Below, piece by piece: positions 16,929-27,200 of a stretch of 42,177 nt of DNA; within the stretch, counting starts at the first letter, position 1; every line of letters begins with the position of its first letter. Source of the stretch: Wenzhouxiangella sp. (GTDB lineage: Bacteria; Pseudomonadota; Gammaproteobacteria; Xanthomonadales; Wenzhouxiangellaceae); the NCBI GenBank assembly GCA_007128175.1, contig SKXY01000120.1:1-42177 (forward strand), read 5' to 3'. The notes under the pieces were generated by a model. The model did no database searches, was not told the origin of the DNA, and saw only the letters and a list, made by a program, of their open reading frames with translations. The translations under genes and the position numbers were made by a program.

Positions 16929-18661
16929 GCCTGGCGCTGACCGGCATCGGTGTCACCAGCGGCATCGCGATGGGCCGCGTCCACCGGCTCACGCCCGGGG
17001 AACTTGCGCTGCCCGAGTATCACCTGGAAGCCGACGCGGTGAATACGGAAATCAAACGTATCCGGCAAGCCGCGCAGCGCGGCGAGCGATTCCTTGGCGA
17101 GGTGATGGCCCGGGTCAGCGGACGCGGCAGCGAAACGGCACGTGATCTGCTCGAGGCGCACCGGCTGATGCTGCGCGACCCAATGCTGATCGAAGCCACC
17201 TGCGAGCGGATCGACGAGCAACGCATCAATGCGGAATGGGCGCTGGCCCAGCAAAGTGAGCAGCTGCAGGAGGAATTCCGCCGCCTGGACGACGAGTACC
17301 TGGCGCTTCGGCGTGAGGACCTCGAGCAGGCCGTTGGCCTGGTCCAGCGGGAACTGGCCGACCAGCCTACCACGGAGCTCGATTCCCGCATCCCCCACCA
17401 TCTCGACCACACCATCCTGATCGCCAGCGAGCTGGGGCCCGCCGAGTTGACCGTGCTCAGCCAGCGCCGCGTGGCCGGCCTGGTCACCGAGCATGGTGCG
17501 CCGTACTCACATTCCGCCATCCTTGCCCGCAGCCTGGAGATCCCGATGGTCGTGGGCGTACACCATGCCCTGGAGCTTCTGCAGGAAGGCGAGGAAGTCA
17601 TCATCGACGGCCATTACGGATCGGTGCTGGCGGATGTCGACGACAACCTGAGACGTCACTACGCCGAGAAGCTGGACTCAACGCTTCGTCATCGAAACGA
17701 CCTCAAGCGCTACCTTGGACGCCCGTCGCTTACCGCCGACCGTCAGCCGTTCTGCGTGTACGGCAACGCCGAGCTGCCGCTGGAGTTCAAGCGCTGCCTG
17801 GATGCAAGAGTCGACGGCATCGGTCTGATGCGCACCGAATACATGTTCCTCGATGAAGACCTGCCCGATGAACAAGACCAGTACCGGGCCTACAGCACGG
17901 CCGTGCGTACCATGGAGGGGCGCATGGTCACCATTCGCACGCTGGACGCCGGCGGTGACAAGCTGCCGGCCGCGCTGGAACTGACTCGGGGGCCGAACCC
18001 GGCCCTGGGACTGCGCGGGCTGAGACTGTCGCTGTCGATCTCCGATGCCTTCCGCAACCAGCTGCGCGCGATCCTGCGGGCCTCCACGCTCGGCCCGGTG
18101 CGCATCCTGCTACCCATGCTGACCAGCGTGGCCGAGATTCATCAGGCCCGGCAGATCATCGCCGAATGCCGCGAGCAGTTGCGTAACGAGGGGCTTCAGA
18201 TCGATCCGGCATTGCCAGTGGGGGGCATGATCGAAACCCCGGCCGCCGCACTGGATATCGAGCACATGGCGCCGGAACTGGATTTCCTCGCGATCGGCAC
18301 CAACGACCTGACCCAGTACGTGCTGGCAGTCGACCGTCAGGATGAACTGGTCAGCCACATCTACGACCCCACCCACCGGGGCATCCTGGAGTTGATCGCA
18401 CGCATCGTCGAGGCGGGCCGGCGCCATGAGCGCGAGGTTACGGTCTGCGGCGAACTGGCCGGCGACGCTCAGGCGGTGCGCATGCTGTTGGGCCTTGGTG
18501 TGAATCATTTCAGTCTCCCGCCGGCCCAGGTGGGTGCGGTCAAGAAAAGCCTGATCGAATGCAGCAGCCGTCGTTGTCGCGAGCTGGTCGAAAGCTATCG
18601 CACCGGCAACGGTCTGCTCCACGGCCATGACCTGCTTGCCGCTCTGGCCGAGGATCGTTAA
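16925..18661 (+). CDS. ptsI: PTS Enzyme I (phosphoenolpyruvate-protein phosphotransferase)
   Basis: Starts the PTS phosphorelay by moving phosphate from PEP to HPr. 578 residues, starting at a GTG in the ptsH stop. The phosphorylated His is residue 196 in GAPYSHSAILARS. The C-terminal PEP-binding domain shows GLMRTEYMFLDEDLPDE, RTLDAGGDKLP, LDFLAIGTNDLTQY and the catalytic Cys in VTVCGELAGDA. There is no N-terminal GAF domain, so this is not PtsP/EI(Ntr) of the E. coli kind, yet it is the only EI in the cluster and must supply ptsN if they are coupled. It ends six bases from the tsaB stop. Confidence 0.97.
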   Translation: MSLALTGIGVTSGIAMGRVHRLTPGELALPEYHLEADAVNTEIKRIRQAAQRGERFLGEVMARVSGRGSETARDLLEAHRLMLRDPMLIEATCERIDEQRINAEWALAQQSEQLQEEFRRLDDEYLALRREDLEQAVGLVQRELADQPTTELDSRIPHHLDHTILIASELGPAELTVLSQRRVAGLVTEHGAPYSHSAILARSLEIPMVVGVHHALELLQEGEEVIIDGHYGSVLADVDDNLRRHYAEKLDSTLRHRNDLKRYLGRPSLTADRQPFCVYGNAELPLEFKRCLDARVDGIGLMRTEYMFLDEDLPDEQDQYRAYSTAVRTMEGRMVTIRTLDAGGDKLPAALELTRGPNPALGLRGLRLSLSISDAFRNQLRAILRASTLGPVRILLPMLTSVAEIHQARQIIAECREQLRNEGLQIDPALPVGGMIETPAAALDIEHMAPELDFLAIGTNDLTQYVLAVDRQDELVSHIYDPTHRGILELIARIVEAGRRHEREVTVCGELAGDAQAVRMLLGLGVNHFSLPPAQVGAVKKSLIECSSRRCRELVESYRTGNGLLHGHDLLAALAEDR

Positions 18662-18667
18662 CCCAGA

Positions 18668-19333
18668 TCAGCCACGTTGATCGGTCACCTTGTCACGTAC
18701 GTAAGTCGGCTCAAGTTGCCAGGCACTGACCGGCTCGACCGAATCGGCCAGCGACAGCAGCGAACGGGCATCGGGCCAGGCATCGGGTCTTCGCCCGGAC
18801 AGGTCACCCCCCACCGCCTGCTCGATTTGTGCGCCGTAAACGGCCATTCCGGAACCGGCAGCCAACCAGGGTCCAGGGTGCGGCGCAGTCAGGGCCGAGG
18901 GCGGACCAACGCATTCTTCGCCGATGCGCTCGTGAACGCCCGCAACAGTTCCAAACCACGCGGAGTACACTTCGTTCATGCGCGCATCGAGCACGGCCAG
19001 AACCGGCCCGGCGGTACCGTCCGGATCGGCGGCACGGGCCAGTGTGCTCAGCGTGGAAACGGGATGCACGGCAAGATCGTGGGCCAGCGCCAGGCCCTGT
19101 ACCACGCCGAGCCCGATACGGAGACTGGTGAATCCGCCGGGCCCGCGTGACACGACCAGGGCATCGAGATCGGAGAACCCGATGCCGGCCTCGGTCAGCA
19201 GCTCGCGCATCCACGGCACCAGCAACTCCGCGTGGCGACGCGGGGCGTGTTCCTCACGCACGCGCACCTCGCCACCCACCTCAAGTGCTACCGAGCAGAA
19301 GTCGGTGGCGGTTTCCACGGCCAATCGATTCAT
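18668..19333 (-). CDS. tsaB: tRNA threonylcarbamoyladenosine biosynthesis protein TsaB
   Basis: Non-catalytic partner of TsaD in making the t6A37 modification of ANN-decoding tRNAs. 221 residues with the ASKHA fold: N-terminal LAVETATDFCSVAL, then VSRGPGGFTSLRIGLGVVQGLA, the segment most diagnostic of TsaB. Sequence after about residue 120 is variable, as is usual. Its ATG overlaps the helicase stop (19330-19333), repeating the yoaA-tsaB adjacency of E. coli. tsaC, tsaD and tsaE are not in this window. Confidence 0.94.
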   Translation of the reverse strand: MNRLAVETATDFCSVALEVGGEVRVREEHAPRRHAELLVPWMRELLTEAGIGFSDLDALVVSRGPGGFTSLRIGLGVVQGLALAHDLAVHPVSTLSTLARAADPDGTAGPVLAVLDARMNEVYSAWFGTVAGVHERIGEECVGPPSALTAPHPGPWLAAGSGMAVYGAQIEQAVGGDLSGRRPDAWPDARSLLSLADSVEPVSAWQLEPTYVRDKVTDQRG

Positions 19334-21261
19334 GTCTGCAGTCTATCCTTCAGAAATCTTGCCGCCTCGGCGGCGTCGCGAACAGGCGTCATCGGCGGCA
19401 GGCTCCTGATGAACAGGCGCCCATAGGGCCGGCTGGACAGACGTGGGTCGCCCAGCACCAGCACACCGAAATCATCAGCCTGGCGAATCAGCCGTCCGGC
19501 ACCCTGCTTGAGCGCCAGCACCGCATGCGGCAACTGCACCGAGGTGAAGGGGTTTTCGCCGGCCTCGCGCACCGCCTTGAGCGTGGCCTCCAGCACCGGG
19601 TCGTCGGGTGCGGCAAACGGCAGCTTGTCGATCACCACCATGCTGAGTTCGCGCCCGGGCACATCCACGCCCTCCCAGAAACTGGCCGCGCCCAGCAACA
19701 AGCTGCCCGGATTGTCCCGGAATCGCCTCAGCAACACGGGCCGCGGCGCATCCTCCTGTATCAGGAGATTGAAGTCGCTGTTGGATCTAAGCCAATCGGC
19801 CGCCCGCCGCAGGGCACGGTGCGAGGTAAACAGCAGAAATGAACGACCGCCGGCGGCACGCAGCACCGGGAGCACCTGTTCCAGCAGCGCCTCGGTATGG
19901 TTATGACTCGAAGGTTGGGGCAGATTTTCGGGCATCCACAGGCGAGTCTGCGCAGGGTAATCAAAGGGGCTCTCGACGACAAGCTCGCGCACACCTTCCA
20001 GCCCCAGCCGGCGAGTAAAGTGATCGAACTTTCCACCCACCGCCAGCGTGGCCGAGGTCATGATCCAGGTCGCCGGCACCCGCTCGCGCAACTCTTTCAG
20101 CGGACCGGCCACGTCCAGCGGTGTGAGGTTCAGGCCGAAGCGGCCGCGCCGGTTGACGAACCAGCGCACGAAACCGTCACGGCCTTCCAGGAAGTCGCCC
20201 AGACCTTCCGCGAGTACCGCGGCGCGCTGGCAGGCATTGGCGAGGTCACGAGTCTGATCAGCCAGCGGATCGAGCGCCATGACCAGCTTCTCCAGCGCCC
20301 GCCGCAATGCAGCAAACTCCGAGAGGCAGGCCGACAGCGCGTTGAATTCACCGCGGGCAGGCAGTTCGACACACCCGCTGACGGCCTGGTCGAGCGCGCC
20401 GCGCAATTCCTGGACCGGCTCCATCAGCAGCTTCAAAGTCCCGCTGGCCTGGCCGGCGGCGCGCAACGTATCGTTGGCCAGTTCACGGACCTGCCATGCA
20501 CTGATGCCGCGCGAAAAAAAACGCATGGCCGTATCGGGCACCTGGTGGGCCTCGTCGAGCACCACCGCGTCGGTTCCCGGCAGGACTTCGCCGAAACCGG
20601 TCTGCTTAAGCGCCATGTCGGCAAACAACAGGTGATGATTGACCACCACGATGTCGGCTTCCTGGGCCTGACGCCTTGCCCGCACCAGGTGGCAATCGGC
20701 CAGGTGCTCGCATTCACCACCCAGGCAATTGTCCTGGGTTGAAGTCACCAGTGGCCAGACGGCTGAGCGGGTCGCGATATCGTCGAGCTCGCTGATCTCG
20801 CCCGAGACGGTGTGCTTCGCCCATCGCTTTACCATGCGCAACTCGTCGCCGGCCCCACCGTCGGCCAGCTCCGGGTCGGCCAGGTGCTTGTCCAGCCGGT
20901 GCAGGCAAAGGTAGTTGGCCCGTCCCTTGAGCAGCGCCACCTTGCGCTCCAGCCCCAGCGCGCGCAGGGTCATGGGCAGGTCGCGGGCAAACAACTGGTC
21001 CTGGAGATTGAGTGTGCCGGTGGAAATGATGGCGCGTTTGCCGCGCAACAGCACGGGCACGAGGTAAGCCAGGGTCTTGCCGGTGCCGGTGGCGGCCTCG
21101 GCAACCAGGTCGGCTCCGGAGCCCAGGCACTCGTCGATGGCACCGGCCAGGTCCAGCTGCCCGTCACGCGGAAGATAGGCCGGGAGCGCGGCAGCCAGCG
21201 GACCGTCTTCGGCAAAGACGTCAGCCAGCATCAGCCCCGAAGACTCCGCGACGCTCGTCAT
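19330..21261 (-). CDS. yoaA: ATP-dependent DNA helicase, YoaA/DinG family (Fe-S)
   Basis: Superfamily 2 XPD-like 5'-3' DNA helicase, 643 residues. Walker A is AATGTGKTLAYL (about residue 57) and the DEAH box VVLDEAHQ (about 234). Between them lie four cysteines placed as iron-sulfur ligands (LCLHR, DNCLGGEC, ADCHL), so a 4Fe-4S cluster is expected. The HD2 half has SATLAVGGKF, LLFTSHRALRR, and the late GAASFWEGVDVPG and RQADDFGVLVLGDPR motifs. E. coli YoaA helps repair stalled replication with HolC. The start lies directly behind the lipoprotein stop, with AAAGG before the ATG. Its tsaB neighbour favours YoaA over DinG. Confidence 0.93.
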   Translation of the reverse strand: MTSVAESSGLMLADVFAEDGPLAAALPAYLPRDGQLDLAGAIDECLGSGADLVAEAATGTGKTLAYLVPVLLRGKRAIISTGTLNLQDQLFARDLPMTLRALGLERKVALLKGRANYLCLHRLDKHLADPELADGGAGDELRMVKRWAKHTVSGEISELDDIATRSAVWPLVTSTQDNCLGGECEHLADCHLVRARRQAQEADIVVVNHHLLFADMALKQTGFGEVLPGTDAVVLDEAHQVPDTAMRFFSRGISAWQVRELANDTLRAAGQASGTLKLLMEPVQELRGALDQAVSGCVELPARGEFNALSACLSEFAALRRALEKLVMALDPLADQTRDLANACQRAAVLAEGLGDFLEGRDGFVRWFVNRRGRFGLNLTPLDVAGPLKELRERVPATWIMTSATLAVGGKFDHFTRRLGLEGVRELVVESPFDYPAQTRLWMPENLPQPSSHNHTEALLEQVLPVLRAAGGRSFLLFTSHRALRRAADWLRSNSDFNLLIQEDAPRPVLLRRFRDNPGSLLLGAASFWEGVDVPGRELSMVVIDKLPFAAPDDPVLEATLKAVREAGENPFTSVQLPHAVLALKQGAGRLIRQADDFGVLVLGDPRLSSRPYGRLFIRSLPPMTPVRDAAEAARFLKDRLQT

Positions 21262-21765
21262 CTAGAACCTTTCCGGTACCTCGACCTGGCATTGCGCCAG
21301 GCGCTCGCGGGCACGGCGCGCGGCATCGTCACGATCCTGCCGTTCGCGTGCCAGGGCGATCGTACGCCAGTTGCGCTGGCACAGTTCACCGACCCGCGGC
21401 CCCACATCGAAAGATCGCGAAGCATAATTCTCGGCCTGGTCCCAGGCGCCCTTCTCGAGCTGGACTTCGGCCATGTACTGCAACAGTTCAGGATCGCGCG
21501 GTTCAATCCTCAAAGCGCGCTCCAGTAGGATGGTGGTCCGATCCAGGTCACCCGCGTTCTCGGCCGCCCGGGCCGCATCGGTCAACTCAGTCACCGCAGG
21601 ATTCCTCAGCGGGTAAACCTGCAGCCCGCTGGCCTGTTCGGCCGCCGGTGCACGCACCTGCTCGGCCACGCTTCTATCCTCCACCGGCGCCGGCGGCTGC
21701 GTGGCGCACGCTGTCAGCAATGCGGCCAGCGTCAGGATGAAAACAAGTTGCCAATATCTGCTCAT
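21262..21765 (-). CDS. Small TPR-containing lipoprotein, function unknown
   Basis: 167 residues beginning at the ATG at 21765, chosen because AGGAAAGG lies directly upstream (21767-21774) and because this start gives a compact lipoprotein signal: a hydrophobic core VFILTLAALL and lipobox LTAC, with Cys about residue 20. After a Pro/Ala-rich linker, residues about 65-135 form one or two TPR-like helix pairs (DLDRTTILLERALRIEPRDP, then YMAEVQLEKGAWDQAENYAS). An in-frame ATG at 21789 is the other option. It sits between mrcB and the helicase on the same strand; co-transcription with mrcB is possible, and a role in wall synthesis is only a guess from that. Confidence 0.8.
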   Translation of the reverse strand: MSRYWQLVFILTLAALLTACATQPPAPVEDRSVAEQVRAPAAEQASGLQVYPLRNPAVTELTDAARAAENAGDLDRTTILLERALRIEPRDPELLQYMAEVQLEKGAWDQAENYASRSFDVGPRVGELCQRNWRTIALARERQDRDDAARRARERLAQCQVEVPERF

Positions 21766-21766
21766 G

Positions 21767-21774
21767 CCTTTCCT
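21767..21774 (-). promoter_or_regulatory. Shine-Dalgarno sequence deciding the lipoprotein start
   Basis: Read on the minus strand, AGGAAAGG precedes the ATG at 21765 by one base from its last G, with the AGGA part about 6 bases away. Upstream in-frame ATG codons, including the one at 21789, have weaker sites. Confidence 0.5.
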
Positions 21775-21876
21775 GGATCCATTGTTCATTGAATGTCGTT
21801 CAGCCAGTGTGCAGCGTTCGGGGTGGCGGGGCAAGTGGTGGGCCAACGCGCGCCGAATCAGCGCTCGTGCCGACTT

Positions 21877-24177
21877 TTATCGCCGCCAGAACGGCCGTCG
21901 GCGCGAGCCCTCGTCCATGCACGGCGACAGCTCCGAAGGCTGGCTGCCGGCAGCAAAGGGAATGGCGACCGCACCCTCGCAGGATTCGCGTGCCAACAAC
22001 GGAGCGGGCCAGTCAATCCAGTACCACTCGATACCTTCCGGCCAACCGGGGCTGTAGGTGCGCAGCGGCAACGAGGAAAACAGCTCGGCCCAGACCGGCA
22101 TGGCGCCGCTGGCACCCCCGATACCGGCCGGCGCATGGTCGTCGCGACCGACCCAGACCACCCCCAGCCAGTCGCGAGTATAGCCCACGAACCAGGCGTC
22201 CCGGCGATCGTTGGTCGTGCCGGTCTTGCCGCGAATGCCGGGGTCGTTTTCGAGCATGGCCGACAGACTGCGACCGGTGCCGTCGGTCACTGCATGGCGC
22301 AGCGCGAAGTCAAGCAGCGAAAGCGCCTCCCGATCGCGTATCGGCCGCAGGCGCATGGGATAGCGACCGATCGACCTACCGTCGGCATCGACCACCTCGC
22401 TGATTGCCTTCAGGGTGGTGCTGTAGCCTTCCGAAGCCAGCGGCTGGTAGAGCTGCGCGACCTGCATCGGCGTGAGGCTGACCGAGCCGAGAAAGACCGA
22501 CGGATGGGGATCGGTACCCGGCACCACGCCCAGTTGCTCCATCAACCGCAGCAGCGGCGCCACCCCAATCTCCAGACCCAGCCTGACTGTGGCCTGGTTG
22601 TAGGACATGGCCAGTGCCTCCATAAGGGGCACGGTGCCGTGGCTGGTGCCGTCGTGATTACGCGGCTGCCAGGGGTCATGCCCGGGAATCGGCACCGACA
22701 GCGCCTCGTCCTCCAGCGGCGTGACCAGGGTGAAGTTTTGCGGATCGGCCAGTGCCAGCAGGTAAAGGAATGGCTTGATGACCGAGCCCACTGAACGCCG
22801 CGCGTCGAGTGCCCGGTTGAAGCCGGCACGGCCACTGTGGCGGTCGCCAACCAGTGCGCGCAACTCGCCGGTGGATGGTTCGGCCAGGACGATCGCACCC
22901 TGAAGCTCACCGTCCTCGCGCTCGACCCTGCTCAGTCCATCGCGCAGCGCGCGCTCGGCCTGCTGCTGGGCCGACGGCGACAGGGTGGTGAAGATACGCA
23001 GACCGGTGCCGCGCAGGTCCCGATCGCGGTAGTCCGCGCGCAACTGACGCCTGACCAGGTCGATGAAGCCGGCATGCCGGCTGGACCGGCGCACCGAAGC
23101 GGCACTGACGCCCAGATTCGCGGCCACGGAACGATCATGAACGTCCTGATCGATCAGACCGGTCTCGAGGAACATGGCCAGCACCTGGTCTCGGCGGGCC
23201 CTGGCGCGTTCCGGATTGCGTACCGGGTGATACCAGGAGGCGCCGCGCGCCATGCCGACAAGCAAGGCAATCTGGGCTACATCCAGCGACTGCACCGGCA
23301 CGCCGAAATAGTATTCGCTGGCCCGACCGAATCCATGGATGGCGTGGGTGCCGTCCTGGCCCAGGTAGACCTCGTTGAGGTAAGCCTCGAGAATCTCGCC
23401 CTTGCTGAATCGACGCTCCAGGCTCAGCGCCATCACCGCCTCGTTGAACTTGCGCACGAAGCTGCGATCAGGCGTGAGAAAAAGGTTCTTGACCAGCTGC
23501 TGGGTAATCGTGCTGCCACCCTGGGTGACCCGGCCGTGACGCAGGTTGATCCAGGCAGCGCGCACCATGCCGCGCGGGTCGAGTCCGTGATGGTGCCGGA
23601 ACTGGCGATCTTCCACCGCCTGCACCCCGGTCACCAGCAGCGGCGGGAAATCGGCCAGCGCGACCACGGTACGATCGCGCTCATCGAGTGGCATCAGGCT
23701 ACCGATTTCCGCCGGCGGCACCCTCACCAAAGCGCTGCCGTCGGAGCCGGTCAGGCGGACGCGCTGGCCCGACAACTCGAGTTGTACCCGCTGGGCCGAC
23801 TGATCACCGTCGGCAAAGCGGAAGCCGGGCAGATGAATGTCGAAACGATTGCCGTTGCGCGAGTAGCGTCCGATTGTCCTGGCGTCCCCGGCACGCAGAC
23901 CTGCAGCCTCGAGTTCAACAACCAGGTCATTCGCCCCCAGGTGAAGCCCGTCGTGCAACTCCAGCGCGCGTGCGTAAACGCGGCTGGACTGGCTGAACTG
24001 GCGGTCGGCGAAGCGCAGGCCGGCCTCGCGGTCCAGCCACCAGATCCAGGGCCCCAGCAGTCCGGCGCCGAGTCCCAGGGTGAACAAGATCAGACCGACC
24101 AGCGCACGCCGCACCCACGGGCGCCTGGGCGGGCGGCTGCGCTTCGCCTTGCGTGCTGGTCGCTTCTTGCGGGTCAT
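21877..24177 (-). CDS. mrcB: Bifunctional penicillin-binding protein 1B
   Basis: Inner-membrane class A PBP that polymerises and cross-links peptidoglycan; 766 residues. A basic cytoplasmic tail (residues 1-25), one membrane anchor (about 25-48), a UB2H-type region (about 60-150; VYARALELHDGLHLG), and a GT51 glycosyltransferase domain with VEDRQFRHHHGLD (catalytic Glu about 214) and QGGSTITQQLVKNLFL. The transpeptidase has SVIK (Ser about 462), SYNQ and KTGTT. UB2H in E. coli PBP1B binds the activator LpoB; no LpoB is seen here, though a small TPR lipoprotein follows. The gene is divergent from the giant glycosyltransferase. Confidence 0.95.
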   Translation of the reverse strand: MTRKKRPARKAKRSRPPRRPWVRRALVGLILFTLGLGAGLLGPWIWWLDREAGLRFADRQFSQSSRVYARALELHDGLHLGANDLVVELEAAGLRAGDARTIGRYSRNGNRFDIHLPGFRFADGDQSAQRVQLELSGQRVRLTGSDGSALVRVPPAEIGSLMPLDERDRTVVALADFPPLLVTGVQAVEDRQFRHHHGLDPRGMVRAAWINLRHGRVTQGGSTITQQLVKNLFLTPDRSFVRKFNEAVMALSLERRFSKGEILEAYLNEVYLGQDGTHAIHGFGRASEYYFGVPVQSLDVAQIALLVGMARGASWYHPVRNPERARARRDQVLAMFLETGLIDQDVHDRSVAANLGVSAASVRRSSRHAGFIDLVRRQLRADYRDRDLRGTGLRIFTTLSPSAQQQAERALRDGLSRVEREDGELQGAIVLAEPSTGELRALVGDRHSGRAGFNRALDARRSVGSVIKPFLYLLALADPQNFTLVTPLEDEALSVPIPGHDPWQPRNHDGTSHGTVPLMEALAMSYNQATVRLGLEIGVAPLLRLMEQLGVVPGTDPHPSVFLGSVSLTPMQVAQLYQPLASEGYSTTLKAISEVVDADGRSIGRYPMRLRPIRDREALSLLDFALRHAVTDGTGRSLSAMLENDPGIRGKTGTTNDRRDAWFVGYTRDWLGVVWVGRDDHAPAGIGGASGAMPVWAELFSSLPLRTYSPGWPEGIEWYWIDWPAPLLARESCEGAVAIPFAAGSQPSELSPCMDEGSRRRPFWRR

Positions 24178-24190
24178 TCCGGCCTGGAAG

Positions 24191-24220
24191 GTGACATGTG
24201 CGGGAGATTTGAAGGATAAT
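24191..24220 (+). promoter_or_regulatory. Sigma-70-type promoter for the multi-domain glycosyltransferase
   Basis: GTGACA (24191-24196), an 18-base spacer, and GATAAT (24215-24220); each box differs from consensus by one base. The expected start near 24227 leaves about 23 bases to the ATG at 24250 and rules out the in-frame TTG at 24220 as a start on this transcript. It lies in the 72-base divergent spacer with mrcB. Confidence 0.5.
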
Positions 24221-24249
24221 TGCGCGTTTGCGACAGGATCGGTAACACC

Positions 24250-27200
24250 ATGCGCCGCACGCGCCTGGAGCCCGACGTCGCTTACGTGATTTTACTGGAA
24301 AAACAGACCCGGACCGAGCCCATCGTGACAGCGGACGACCAGGACAAGCCGGCCTCTCCCAGCCGGGCCAACAGTGACCCGGAATATCCCGCCGATCAGC
24401 AATTCAGACCGCTGGTCGTCGTACTGGCCGGCGATGACAACCGGGTCGACCCAGCCTGGCTGGCGAACCTGCAGTCCACCCTGCCCGGCCGTTACCTGGC
24501 CGCCTCGTCCACCGCGACCGCCGGACTGGAAAGCCTGGAATGCGATACGCGGTGCTGGCCGGAACTGGTGAGGCAGGCAGCCAAGTTCGGCGCCGATGAC
24601 GGCGCCCTCGTCATCGAAAGCGGGCTGGCGGTTCCCGAAGACTTCTCCAGCCGACTGGCCGCACTGTCCCGCTCACCGGAATGCCCGCCCCTGACGTCGT
24701 TTGCCGGCAACCACGACGACGTCGCCAACCCCTTCCACGGCCTCGAAGCCGAACTATCACCGGACTGGTGCGATGACCTGGCCCATCTGGCCGGTCGCCG
24801 GCAATGGGTCGCAGTCGATCATCGCTGCCCGCGTCTGACCTTTATCTCGGCCAATCCGCCGGAAAATGTCGTTGACCTGGCTGAACGCAACGAGGGCTGG
24901 ATCTTCGACGGCATCTTCATCCATGACCCGCGGCGCGACCTGACTGCCGGCCACGGACGACACCCGGCCCTGGCCGCGGCACTGGGATCGCTGAGACTGG
25001 CGTGCACCCGGCTGGCAGAGCGCGGTGAAATCAACCTGGAACTGCCAGCCATCGGCCGCGACGACAAGGCGATCACCCTGCACATTGCTCACCACTGGGG
25101 CGGCGGCGTGGCGCGCTGGATCGACGATGTCATCGCCGGCGACGATCATGGTCACCACCTGGTGCTGGCCGCGCGCGGCTACACCGACGGCAAGGTGCAC
25201 GGCCAGCGCCTGTGCCTGTACTTGGCCGGCGCGACCCGCGGCCTGCTCGACGAGTGGGTACTGAGTCCCGCCATCGCCGCCACGGCGACTACTCACGATC
25301 ACTACCGCGAACTCCTGCAGCACATCATCGAGCGCTACGCCATAGGTCGCATCATCGTCTCGTCGCTGATCGGTCACAGCTTCGATGCGCTGCGGACCGG
25401 GCAACCGACAATGCAGGTACTGCACGATTACTACCCGGCCTGGCCGGTGCTCGAGCATGACCCGCTGGAATTCGACAACGGCGAAGGCGTGGACCTGGCC
25501 GGCGCACTGGCCTCCAACGCCAGCAACCTGCTGTTCGATCGCACCGACGTGGCGTTCTGGCAAGACCTGGCCCGGCAATGGCTGAAACTCACTGCCGAAC
25601 ACGAGGTCTGCCTGATCGCACCGACCAATCAGGTCCGCCGGCGCTGGTGCCGACTCATGGGTAACGATCTTGAACGCATCGACATCGTGCCGCACGGCTT
25701 CCAGGGCTGGTCCGGCGCTTTGGACATCCAGCCCACCCCCCGTGCCGACGGGCGTCTCAACCTGGTGGTAGTCGGCCGCCTATCGCCAGGCAAGGGGCTG
25801 ACCCTGCTGGAGCAGGCACTTCCAAAGCTGCGGGAAGTGGCTCACATCACCCTGGTCGGCTGCGGCCACCACGGCATGCGGCTGTTCGGCCAGGCCGGCG
25901 TCAACATCCTGCTTGATTTCGAACGCGAGGCACTGCCCGGCATACTCGCCACCCTGCGCCCCCAGGGCGCACTGTTTTTGTCCACGGTGGCCGAAACCTG
26001 GAATTATGTTCTCAGCGAAACCCGCTCGCTGGGCCTGGTGCCGATCGCCACGCGCACTGGCAGCTTTGTCGAGCGCATCGACGACGGGCGCGACGGCCTG
26101 CTCTTTGATCCATCGGCCGATGCACTGATCGAGTGCCTGACCAGACTGCGCCGCGATCCGGCACAACTGGTCGATCTGGCAGCCCACCTGCCCGCCGAGC
26201 CCGGCGTAGCCGAATCCGTGGCGCACTGGGATCTGCAGGTCGCCGCGCTGGCCCGCCGACTACCCGCCCCGTGCCCGGCGTCGGCGGCGTCCCTGCAAAC
26301 GATGGTCTTTGAAGCCGACCTGGCCGACAGCCGGGTGGAAATCGAAGGTCTCGAACGACGCAACGACGCACTGTATGCCGATCTGGTCAATCGCACCGAG
26401 TGGGCGCGCAAGCAGGAACGCCTCAACCGGGAGCGCACGGATGAGCTGCATCTGGTGATGGAGCAGGCCAGGCAGCAGGCCGACGAGCTCGAGGAGCGCA
26501 CTCGCTGGGCGCTGTCGCTGGACGAAGCGCTGAAACAGGAACAGGCGCGTGCCGACCATTTGCAGGAATATGTCGAAGCCCTCCATGCCAGCACGTCCTG
26601 GCGATTGACACGGCCGCTGCGCTTTCTCACCCGTCTGGCCGCCAATGGCCGCGCCCATCGCGCCTGGAACCCCTGGCAGTGGCCTCGGTTGCTGGGCCAG
26701 TTCCGACACAACCTTCGCGTCGGCGGCCTGCGCGGCGCCATTGACCGCATGCAGCATCTCGATGCCCCCGCGCACGCCGCCCCCCCCGCAACAGCGGTGC
26801 CTGCAAACGAACTGACCGAGCCGCCGGCCGACCCGGATCCGGTAACCCTGCCGAACGTGGCCCACCCCCGGGTTAGCATCATCATTCCGGTTTACAACAA
26901 GGTCGCCTACACCGGCGCCTGCCTGCACTCGATCGTCGAACACACTCCGGAAAGTGACTGGGAAGTCATCGTCGTCGACGACTGCTCGAGTGACGAGACG
27001 CCCGAGTACCTGTCGCAGTGCCAGGGCATCCGAGTGATCCGCAACGCCGAAAACTCCGGCTTCATCCGCAGTTGCAATGCCGGGGCCGAGGCCGCCCGCG
27101 GCGAGTACCTGGTATTGCTCAACAACGACACCACGGTTACCGAAGGCTGGCTGGATGCGCTGATCGACACCTTCGAGCAATTCGACGACGCCGGCATCGT

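Noticed and set aside
24220-24249. TTG start for the giant glycosyltransferase
   Set aside because: It overlaps the -10 box of the likely promoter, so it would lie upstream of the transcript; the ATG at 24250 follows the expected start point.
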